A DNA stretch of 64,000 nt from Vogesella alkaliphila (lineage in GTDB: Bacteria > Pseudomonadota > Gammaproteobacteria > Burkholderiales > Chromobacteriaceae), in contig NZ_BMYW01000007.1 of NCBI RefSeq assembly GCF_014652475.1, positions 91,601 through 155,600 on the forward strand, given 5' to 3'. The notes below the pieces were generated by a model. The model was given only the letters and a program-made list of their open reading frames with translations. It ran no database searches and was not told the DNA's origin. Positions 18,838 to 26,622 of the stretch are shown one piece after another (the first letter of the stretch is position 1; each line of letters starts with the position of its first letter). Position numbers and translations under genes: made by a program.

Positions 18838-19015
18838 ATTTTGGCCACAGAATCCACGGAAAACACGGAAAACGACGCAACCATGATGGGCGGGCAGCTG
18901 GATATTCAGTGGCTTGATAGGCCAAATCCGGCTGCGTTGCTGAAATGCCGGTGTCGCTTGGATGAAATAAACCGTGAAGTCTTTTCTGTGGTTTCTGTGT
19001 CTTCTGTGGCAAAAG
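18838..19015. mobile_element. Short non-autonomous element with terminal inverted repeats (MITE-like)
   Basis: The left end (about 18838-18874) reads TTTTGGCCACAGAATCCACG and onward. The right end (about 18978-19015) is its imperfect inverted copy, ending TTCTGTGTCTTCTGTGGCAA. The two arms match over about 33 bases: CCACAGAA, then CACGGAAAACACGGAAAA against CACAGAAACCACAGAAAA. The 100-odd bases between carry no transposase. CACAGA/GGACACGG-type arrays of this kind recur in many environmental bacteria and give rise to false low-complexity ORFs. The element splits an otherwise tight operon and ends at the ribosome-binding site AGAGG (19014-19018) of the alpha-glucosidase gene. Confidence 0.6.
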
Positions 19016-19026
19016 AGGTATTAAAC

Positions 19027-20648
19027 ATGCAGACAAATAAAGACTGGTGGAAAAACACCGTGATTTACCAGATTTACCCGCGCAGTTTCCAGGACAGCAA
19101 TGGCGACGGTATTGGCGATTTGCCGGGGATTACCCGCCGCCTGCCGCATATTGCCGAGCTGGGTGCCGAGGCGATCTGGATTTCGCCGTTCTTTACCTCG
19201 CCGATGGCCGATTTCGGCTACGACGTGTCCGACTACTGCGACGTGGACCCGATGTTCGGCACGCTGGACGATTTCCGCGCGCTGGTTGGCCGCGCCCACG
19301 AGCTGGGCCTGAAGGTGCTGATCGACCTGGTACTGAGCCACACCTCCGACCAGCACCCGTGGTTTGCCGAAAGCCGCGCCAGCCGCGACAACGCGCGCGC
19401 CGACTGGTACGTGTGGGCGGATGCCAAGGCGGAAGGCTCGCCGCCGAATAACTGGCTCAGCATCTTCGGCGGCAGCGCCTGGCAGTGGGATGCGCGTCGC
19501 GGCCAGTACTACCTGCACAACTTCCTCGCCAGCCAGCCCGACCTCAACTTCCACCAGCCGGCGGTGCAGGACGCGGTGCTGGACGTGGCGCGCTTCTGGC
19601 TGCAGCTGGGCGTGGACGGTTTCCGTCTCGACACCGTCAACTTCTACACCCACGACGCGCAGCTGCGCGACAACCCGCCGCAGCCGGCGGGCAGCTACGC
19701 CGGCGGCGTGCCGCGCAGCAACCCGTACGCCTTCCAGCGCCACCTGTACGACAAGACGCAGCCGGAAAACCTGCCGTTCATCCGCCGCCTGCGCGCGCTG
19801 TGCGACGAGTTCGGCGCCATCACCGTGGGCGAAATCGGCGACGACGAGCAGTACAAGACCCTGCGCGACTACACCGCCGGCAGCGAGCGGCTGCACATGG
19901 CCTACGTGTTCACCCTGCTGACCGAGCGCTGCGATCCGGCCTACCTGCACGAGGTGCTGGCCGAATACCTGCGCGAGGCTGGTGACGCCACCGTGTGCTG
20001 GGCGCTGTCCAATCACGACAATAGCCGCGTGGTCAGTCGCTGGGCGGCGCTGGGTGGCAGCGAGGCGGCGCGCGCGCGTGTGTTTGCCGCGCTGCTGCTG
20101 GCCTTGCCGGGGCCGGTGTGCCTGTACCAGGGCGAGGAGCTGGGCTGGCCCGAGGCCGAGGTGAGCTACGAGCAGCTGCAAGACCCGTACGCCAAGGTGC
20201 TGTGGCCCGAGTACAAGGGCCGCGACGGCTGCCGCACGCCGATGGCGTGGGACGACGGCTCCGACGGCGGCTTTGGCAGCGCCGCGCCGTGGCTGCCGCT
20301 GGCGCCCGCGCATCGCGCGCAGGCCGTGGCGCGGCAACAGGCGGAGACGGACAGCACGCTGAGCTACTGGCGCCGGCTGCTGGCCTGGCGCGCCACGCAG
20401 CCGGCACTGCGGCACGGGACGCTGCAATTGCAGCCGGCCGACGCGCAGCTGTTGTGTTTTGACCGCGTGCTGCCGCAGGCGCGCGTGCGCTGCGCCTTCA
20501 ACCTGTCCGCTGCTGCGGCCAAGCTGGTGTTGCCGGCCGGCGCCCGCGTGCTGGCCGCCAGTCATCCGGACGCGTACCGGGTCGAGGATGGCCAGCCGCT
20601 GCCGGCCATGTCGGCCGTCTTTGTTTCCCTGCCACAGGAGTACGCAGC

Positions 20649-20652
<4 letters not shown>
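19027..20652 (+). CDS. GH13 alpha-glucosidase (oligo-1,6-glucosidase/AglA type)
   Basis: 541 residues from ATG 19027, with AGAGG 8 bases before it. An in-frame extension to 18841 would translate the repeat element and is rejected. The N-terminus DWWKNTVIYQIYPRSFQDSNGDGIGDL is the classic GH13 subfamily-23-like start. The catalytic residues are nucleophile D202 (DGFRLDTVNF), acid/base E269 (TVGEIGD) and D331 (LSNHDNSR). There is no signal peptide, so it hydrolyses imported alpha-glucosides in the cytoplasm. It is embedded between permease and ATPase genes as aglA is in aglEFGAK. Its stop overlaps the next start (ATGA), so the two are coupled. Confidence 0.95.
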
Positions 20653-21791
<1,139 letters not shown>

Positions 21792-21810
21792 CTGGCGGCA
21801 TGAAAACGGC

Positions 21811-21836
21811 AAAAGGCGCGTCGCGCCTTTTGTTTT
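21811..21836 (+). terminator. Intrinsic terminator after the sugar ABC operon
   Basis: AAAAGGCGCG and CGCGCCTTTT form a nearly uninterrupted stem, followed by GTTTT. Confidence 0.85.
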
Positions 21837-21910
21837 ACCTGCTTTATTTCAAATATTAATATCGCGTTAATTTTGTTATTTAAATTATGTTGTGTTTAAC
21901 CAAGCGGTTT

Positions 21911-21952
21911 TTGTTTATTAATGATTTTCTCGTGTAATGAATTGTGTACACG
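21911..21952 (+). promoter_or_regulatory. Candidate porin promoter with overlapping palindrome
   Basis: TTGTTT (21911-21916) and TGTAAT (21933-21938), 16 bases apart, form a plausible promoter in a strongly AT-rich stretch (21837-22017). An inverted repeat CGTGTA-N10-TACACG (21931-21952) overlaps the -10 box and could be a repressor site. Confidence 0.35.
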
Positions 21953-22017
21953 GGTCTTGTTGCTTTTAATGTCTCTCGGCCGCTTGATCGGCCAATATAA
22001 AAACATGGAGAGACAAA

Positions 22018-22974
22018 ATGAAAAGCAGCTGTATTGCACTGATGATCATGGGCGCCTTTTCTTCTGCCGCGATGGCGGAGGATTTCATCAAGCTGACCGG
22101 CAAGGCGGAAATAGGGTTTCACGCCTTCAGGGAAAACGGCGTATCGAAACGCGAATTCCAGGACGCCGGTTCCGAATTGAATGTCGTCGGCCAGGCCGAC
22201 ATCGGCAACGGCCTGACCGCCTTGCTGCAGGTCAACACCGACGTCAAGCTCGACAACAGCAAGGGCAGCGACCATTTCGCCAATGGCGATACCTTTGTCG
22301 GCCTGCGCGGCGACTTCGGCACCGTCAAGCTGGGCCGCGGCATCAACGCCTACGGCGACGGCTACTTCAAGGCCAATTTCTACAAGTACGACATCAGCCC
22401 GGCCAGTGCCGGCATTCCGTCCGGCGGCGGCGACAACCGCGGCGCCTTCAAGTACGAAGCGCCGTTGCTGGACGGCCTGGCGCTGTCGCTGAGCTACGCG
22501 CCGGGCAAGGACAAGACTGAGAGCAGCCGTGCCACCGACGCCTGGGCGGTCAGCGGCACCTACGAAAAGGGCCGCTTCGGCATGCGCCTGTCGCAGGCCG
22601 GGCAAAGCAGTGTCGATGGCCGCAGCAAGCAGGACACGCTGTTGGCCTTCAAGCTGCAGCCGCAGCCCGGCCTCACGCTGTCGCTGGAGCTGGATCGCGC
22701 CCGCAACGAGTCGGGGCAGCGCCAGTTCGCCAGCGCCACCTATGCGGAGTACAAGCCGGCGCGGCTGGGGCTGCGTGCCGGTTACCTGACCGCCAGCGAT
22801 GCCGGCTTCGTGGTCGGCAGCCGGCAGCGTACCGCCTTGCTGGGGATGGACTACGATCTGTCTGCCAGGGACAGCCGCTTCCAGGCCCGCCTGTTCCTGG
22901 AGGCCCGCTCGGACAAGCTGGACGGCGCCGAACGCAAGCGCGACCTGATCGCCGGCGTGCACATCGGCTTCTGA
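22018..22974 (+). CDS. Gram-negative outer-membrane porin
   Basis: 318 residues. The signal peptide is MKSSCIALMIMGAFSSAAMA. The mature protein alternates polar and hydrophobic residues as in a beta-barrel: FIKLTGKAEIGFHAF, FVGLRGDFGTVKLGRGINAYGD, LSLSYAPGKDK. It ends in phenylalanine (AGVHIGF), the normal outer-membrane assembly signal. It belongs to the Porin_4/OmpC-like family of betaproteobacteria but is somewhat shorter than the common 350-400 residues. It has its own promoter region and terminator and stands between the sugar ABC operon and a sugar kinase. It may therefore pass the sugar through the outer membrane. Confidence 0.9.
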   Translation: MKSSCIALMIMGAFSSAAMAEDFIKLTGKAEIGFHAFRENGVSKREFQDAGSELNVVGQADIGNGLTALLQVNTDVKLDNSKGSDHFANGDTFVGLRGDFGTVKLGRGINAYGDGYFKANFYKYDISPASAGIPSGGGDNRGAFKYEAPLLDGLALSLSYAPGKDKTESSRATDAWAVSGTYEKGRFGMRLSQAGQSSVDGRSKQDTLLAFKLQPQPGLTLSLELDRARNESGQRQFASATYAEYKPARLGLRAGYLTASDAGFVVGSRQRTALLGMDYDLSARDSRFQARLFLEARSDKLDGAERKRDLIAGVHIGF

Positions 22975-22994
22975 GCGACGCCGTGCGGCAAGCA

Positions 22995-23021
22995 CGCCTG
23001 CCGTTGCGGCAGGCGTTTTTT
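22995..23021 (+). terminator. Intrinsic terminator of the porin gene
   Basis: CGCCTGCCG (22995-23003) and CGGCAGGCG (23007-23015) form a 9-bp stem with loop TTG, followed by six T residues. Confidence 0.92.
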
Positions 23022-23066
23022 ATTTGGCAACGGCCGGCATCCGCGCAGGCCAGGGAGGACAACACG

Positions 23067-23975
23067 ATGAACACGCAATGGCCGCAACTGGTCGCACTGG
23101 GCGAGGCGCTGACCGATCTGATCGACGACGGCGAGGGCCGCTGGCTGGAGCGCTGCGGCGGCGCGCCGTGGAATGTGGCGCGCATCATGGCGCAGTGGGG
23201 GGTGAGCAGCGCCTTTGCCGGCGCGGTCAGCCGCGACTGCTTCGGCGAGCGCATCCTGGCGGCCAGCCGCGACGCCGGCCTGGACCTGCGTTTTTTGCAG
23301 CAGTACGACCAGTCGCCGTTGCTGGCGATGGTGTACGGCACGCAGCCGCCGCGCTATTTCTTCGTCGGCGACGACAGCGCCGACTTGTACTTCGATCCGG
23401 CCTTGCTGCCGCAAGGTTGGCCGCAACACGCGCGGTGGGCGCTGTTCGGCGGCATCAGCCTGGCGCGGCCGCCGCTGGCCGCGCGGCTGTTGCAGGTGGC
23501 GCAAACGCTGAAACGGCAGGGCGTGCGCCTGTGTTACGACCCGAATTTCCGGGTGCTGATGGACGAGGGATACGACCCGATGTTGCGGACCATGGTCGGA
23601 CTGGCCGACGTGATCAAGGTGTCGGATGAGGACCTGCACGGCCTGTTCCGTCACCACGACGTGGCGTCGGCGCTGGCCACGCTGCAGCAGTGGCAGCCGC
23701 AGGCGCTGATCATGCTGACCCGGGGCGCGGCAGGGGCCGAGCTGTGGCAGGGCGGCGCCTGCCTGGCCCGCTGCGTGCCGCCCTCGCTGCGGGTGGTCGA
23801 TACCGTGGGCGCCGGCGATGCCAGCATGGCCGGGCTGCTGTACAGCCTGATCACCCGCCCCCAGGCGACGGCGCCACAGCACCTGCAGCAGGCCGTGGCC
23901 AGCGGCAGCGCCGCCTGCCTGCTGGCCGGCGCCAATGTGCCCGCGCTGGCCGCGGTCTCGGCCCTGCTCGGCTGA
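23067..23975 (+). CDS. PfkB-family carbohydrate kinase, probable fructokinase
   Basis: 302 residues from ATG 23067, with GGGAGG at 23053-23058. PfkB features are WPQLVALGEALTDLIDD at the N-terminus, GGAPWNVARIMAQWG, and the C-terminal anion-hole signature DTVGAGDASMAGLL with catalytic base D251. The GGAPWNVA and YDPNFR segments resemble fructokinases. It would phosphorylate fructose released when the neighbouring alpha-glucosidase cleaves sucrose or a similar disaccharide. Ribokinase-like or ketodeoxygluconokinase activity cannot be excluded. An exact copy of the interspersed 13-mer is inside the gene (23413-23425, reading QGWPQ). Confidence 0.88.
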   Translation: MNTQWPQLVALGEALTDLIDDGEGRWLERCGGAPWNVARIMAQWGVSSAFAGAVSRDCFGERILAASRDAGLDLRFLQQYDQSPLLAMVYGTQPPRYFFVGDDSADLYFDPALLPQGWPQHARWALFGGISLARPPLAARLLQVAQTLKRQGVRLCYDPNFRVLMDEGYDPMLRTMVGLADVIKVSDEDLHGLFRHHDVASALATLQQWQPQALIMLTRGAAGAELWQGGACLARCVPPSLRVVDTVGAGDASMAGLLYSLITRPQATAPQHLQQAVASGSAACLLAGANVPALAAVSALLG

Positions 23976-23985
23976 CGCGCCGCGC

Positions 23986-23998
23986 AAGGTTGGCCGCA
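23986..23998 (+). repeat. Single intergenic copy of AAGGTTGGCCGCA
   Basis: An exact 13-mer copy lies 10 bases after the stop of the sugar kinase gene. No inverted partner is close by. Confidence 0.85.
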
Positions 23999-24080
23999 GG
24001 CTGTGGCCTCGTCCGGACAACCCTGTCGGCAGCAGGGTTGGCGCTGGCAGGTCGGCGCGCCATAATCGGCGGTTCGCCGG

Positions 24081-24115
24081 CGTTGCCGCGCCCGCGCTGT
24101 TGCGGGGCGGCAACG
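24081..24115. repeat. Strong GC-rich hairpin upstream of the binding-protein/cyclase pair
   Basis: CGTTGCCGC and GCGGCAACG pair around an inner CCCGC/GCGGG stem. No T-run follows. It lies in the probable leader of the 24149 gene. Confidence 0.5.
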
Positions 24116-24148
24116 CAATCGCCATCGTCTCGCCACGGGTCCGTCACC

Positions 24149-25237
24149 ATGCGCCGAATGCTTGCCCTGCTACTGTGTTGCCTCAGCCTGCCCGCGATGG
24201 CGCTGTCGGTGACCTTCATCAATCCCGGCAAGCACGACGAGGTGTACTGGCTGACCGCGACGCGGGCGATGGAGGCGGCAGCAAGCGATCTCGGCATCCG
24301 GCTGCGGGTGCTGTACGCCGAGCGCGAGCATCCGCGCGTGCTGGTCTTGGCGCGGCAGATCATCGCGCTGCCGGCGGCGCAGCGGCCGGACTACGTGGTG
24401 TTCAGCAACGACTACGGCACCGCGCCGGAGCTGCTGCGCCTGTTCGAGGCCGCCGGCATCCGCAGCTTCATGGCGTTCAGCGGCCGTGACGACCAGCCGG
24501 GCCAGCCGCCGATCGGCCTGCCGCGCATGCAATTCCGCCACTGGCTCGGCTCGCTGGCGCCGCGCGCCGAGGACGCCGGCTACCTCACCGCGCGGGCGCT
24601 GATCGAGCGCGGCCGCCGCGCCGGCCTGCCGCGCATGGGTGGCAAGCTGCCGCTGCTGGCCATCGGCGGCGACCGCTCGACGCCCAGCTCGCTGCTGCGC
24701 GACGAGGGCATGCGCCGCGCGGTGACCGAGGCCGGCGACGTGGTGCTGCTGCAGGAGGTCCACGCCGGCTGGAGCCAGCCGCGCGCGCAGGAGCAGGCCG
24801 ACTGGCTGTTCCGGCGCTATCCGCAGGCGCGGCTGCTGTGGGCCGGCAACGACCTGATGGCCTTCGGCGCGATGGACGCCTGGCGCCAGCGCGGCGGCAC
24901 GCCGGGCCAGGACGCCTTCTTCAGCGGCATCAACACCTCGGCGCAGGCGATGGCGGCGCTGCGCGACGGCAGCATGAGTGCGCTGGCCGGCGGCCACTTC
25001 ATCGCCGGTGCCTGGTCGCTGGTGATGCTCTACGATTACCATCATGGGCGCGACTTTGCCGAGGAGGGGCTGGAGCTGGTGCGGCCGATGTTCACCCTGT
25101 TCGACGACCGCAGCGCGGCGCGCTTCATGCAGCGCTACGGCAAGCTGGATTTCAGCCGCGTCGATTTCCGCCGCTACAGCAAGCAGCACAACCCCGGGCT
25201 GCGCCGCTACAACTTCGATTTCCGCCAGCTGCTGTAA
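24149..25237 (+). CDS. Periplasmic sugar-binding-like protein (ribose-binding fold), probable sensor partner
   Basis: 362 residues from ATG 24149; open frame continues upstream but without a signal sequence. The signal peptide MRRMLALLLCCLSLPAMA is followed by LSVTFINPGKHDEVYWLTATRAMEAAASDLGI, the start of a type-I periplasmic binding fold (Peripla_BP_4-like). LWAGNDLMAFGAMDAWRQRG and FFSGINTSAQAMAAL fit the second lobe. No permease or ATPase gene is near. The next gene, 13 bases on, is a membrane diguanylate cyclase. By analogy with LuxP-type proteins it may bind a small ligand and signal through that partner, which is inference. Confidence 0.82.
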   Translation: MRRMLALLLCCLSLPAMALSVTFINPGKHDEVYWLTATRAMEAAASDLGIRLRVLYAEREHPRVLVLARQIIALPAAQRPDYVVFSNDYGTAPELLRLFEAAGIRSFMAFSGRDDQPGQPPIGLPRMQFRHWLGSLAPRAEDAGYLTARALIERGRRAGLPRMGGKLPLLAIGGDRSTPSSLLRDEGMRRAVTEAGDVVLLQEVHAGWSQPRAQEQADWLFRRYPQARLLWAGNDLMAFGAMDAWRQRGGTPGQDAFFSGINTSAQAMAALRDGSMSALAGGHFIAGAWSLVMLYDYHHGRDFAEEGLELVRPMFTLFDDRSAARFMQRYGKLDFSRVDFRRYSKQHNPGLRRYNFDFRQLL

Positions 25238-25250
25238 TGCCAGAGGAGTC

Positions 25251-26483
25251 ATGGTGACCGCTGCCTACCGTCCGCTCGCCCACGTGCTGATCCGCCGCAT
25301 CATGCTGCTGGCGACCGCCTGCGCGTTGCTGCTCAGCGCGGTGCAGGGCGTGCTGACCTACCGCCAGGTGCAGCAGCGCTTCGAGGCCACGCTGCAGGAC
25401 ATCGTCAGCAGCAACCTGCCGATGCTGTCGGTGGGCATCTGGGACATCGAGGCCGAGGCGGTGCGCCGCCAGGTGGAAACCATCGTCGCCAAGCCGGAGA
25501 TCGGCTACGCGCGGCTGAATGTCGCCACCGGCCAGGTGTTCGAGGCCGGCGACGCCGGGCTGCTGCGGCAGCAGCCCGGCCGCCGCTTCGACATCCCGCC
25601 GCCGCGCGGTCGCGGCGAGGCGCTGGGCACGCTGCTGATCGCGGTGCAGCCGGCGCTGCTGTACCAGGCGCTGACGCAGGCGCTGCTCGCCGTCTTCCTC
25701 GGCTACCTGCTGCTGACGCTGCTGATCTGCAGCCTGGTCGCCTACGTGCTGCGCCGCGAGGTGGAGCGCCCGCTGCGCGGCATGGCCGAGTTTGCCGGCC
25801 GGCTGGCGCCGTCGTCGCTGACGGTGCCGCTGCAGCTGTCGCGGCCGGCGCGGCCGCATCACGACGAGATCGACCTGGTCGCGCGCGGCTTTGCCACGCT
25901 GCAGGCGGCGATCAGCCGCCACATCGACACCCTGGACCAGCAGGTGGAGGAGCGCACCCGGCAGCTGGACGCCGCGCTCAGCGACATCCGCGAGCTGTCG
26001 ATCCGCGACGGGCTGACCGGCTGCTACAACCGCGCGCTGCTCAGCGAGCGGCTGCCGTCGGAGCTGGAGCGCGCGCAGCGCTACCAGCGGCCGCTGACGG
26101 TGGTGTTCTGCGACGCCGACCACTTCAAGCCGGTCAACGACCGCTTCGGCCACCTCGCCGGCGACGAGGTGCTGCGCGCCATCGCGCTGCGCATCAGCAG
26201 CCAGCTTCGGCAGGACATCGACTGGGTGGTGCGCTTCGGCGGCGAGGAGTTCGTCATCGTGCTGCCGGAGACCGACCTGGCCGCGGCGCTGGTGACGGCG
26301 GAGCGGCTGCGCGCGGCGATCAGCACCTCGGTGATCCTCGCCGACGGGCGCACGGTGCAGATCACCGCCAGCCTTGGGGTGGCCGCGTTCCAGAGCGGCG
26401 AGGACGTGGAGAGCCTGCTCAACCGTGCCGATACCCAGCTGTACCTGGCGAAACAGGGCGGCCGCAACCGGGTGATGGGCTAG
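25251..26483 (+). CDS. Membrane-bound diguanylate cyclase (GGDEF)
   Basis: 410 residues from ATG 25251; GTG 25254 has the better spacing to AGGAG 25244-25248. Helix 1 (about 15-35) is followed by a periplasmic sensor of about 100 residues, with NLPMLSVGIWDIEAEAVRRQVETIVAKPEIGYARL. Helix 2 (about 138-162), a HAMP-like and coiled-coil linker and the GGDEF domain follow. The active-site motif is GGEEF (330-334), preceded by DADHFKPVNDRFGH. The inhibitory I-site position reads QDID where RxxD is expected, so product inhibition may be weak. It makes cyclic-di-GMP at the inner membrane, probably in response to the adjacent periplasmic protein. Confidence 0.93.
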   Translation: MVTAAYRPLAHVLIRRIMLLATACALLLSAVQGVLTYRQVQQRFEATLQDIVSSNLPMLSVGIWDIEAEAVRRQVETIVAKPEIGYARLNVATGQVFEAGDAGLLRQQPGRRFDIPPPRGRGEALGTLLIAVQPALLYQALTQALLAVFLGYLLLTLLICSLVAYVLRREVERPLRGMAEFAGRLAPSSLTVPLQLSRPARPHHDEIDLVARGFATLQAAISRHIDTLDQQVEERTRQLDAALSDIRELSIRDGLTGCYNRALLSERLPSELERAQRYQRPLTVVFCDADHFKPVNDRFGHLAGDEVLRAIALRISSQLRQDIDWVVRFGGEEFVIVLPETDLAAALVTAERLRAAISTSVILADGRTVQITASLGVAAFQSGEDVESLLNRADTQLYLAKQGGRNRVMG

Positions 26484-26496
26484 CCGCCGTCACCAT

Positions 26497-26509
26497 TGCG
26501 GCCAACCTT
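26497..26509 (-). repeat. Intergenic copy of the interspersed 13-mer upstream of copA
   Basis: TGCGGCCAACCTT is an exact reverse copy, 13 bases after the cyclase stop codon. A degenerate partial partner (GGCTTGGCC) follows at about 26517. Confidence 0.85.
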
Positions 26510-26568
26510 GTCCCAGGCTTGGCCGGCGTGTTTTGCGCGGAGCAGGGCCGCCGCCGGCAACTTGCTTC

Positions 26569-26585
26569 ATACCCTGCTGGGGTAT
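26569..26585. promoter_or_regulatory. CsoR-like copper operator in the copA promoter
   Basis: ATACCC-TGCTG-GGGTAT is a perfect 6-5-6 palindrome 38 bases before the copA start. The TACCC/GGGTA half-sites with a GC-rich centre match the operator type of CsoR-family copper repressors. It does not match the ACCTTCC-type site of CueR. The regulator gene is not in the window. Confidence 0.55.
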
Positions 26586-26622
26586 AGCATGGGCGAGTAT
26601 CGACCATCCCCGGAGCCTTGCC

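Noticed and set aside
18841..19026. N-terminal extension of the alpha-glucosidase (MATESTENTEN...)
   Set aside because: It is translated from the inverted-repeat element. The conserved GH13 start and a good ribosome-binding site are at 19027.
24081..24115. Hairpin as a terminator of the sugar kinase gene
   Set aside because: No T-run follows and it lies over 100 bases past the stop. It is kept only as a structural repeat.
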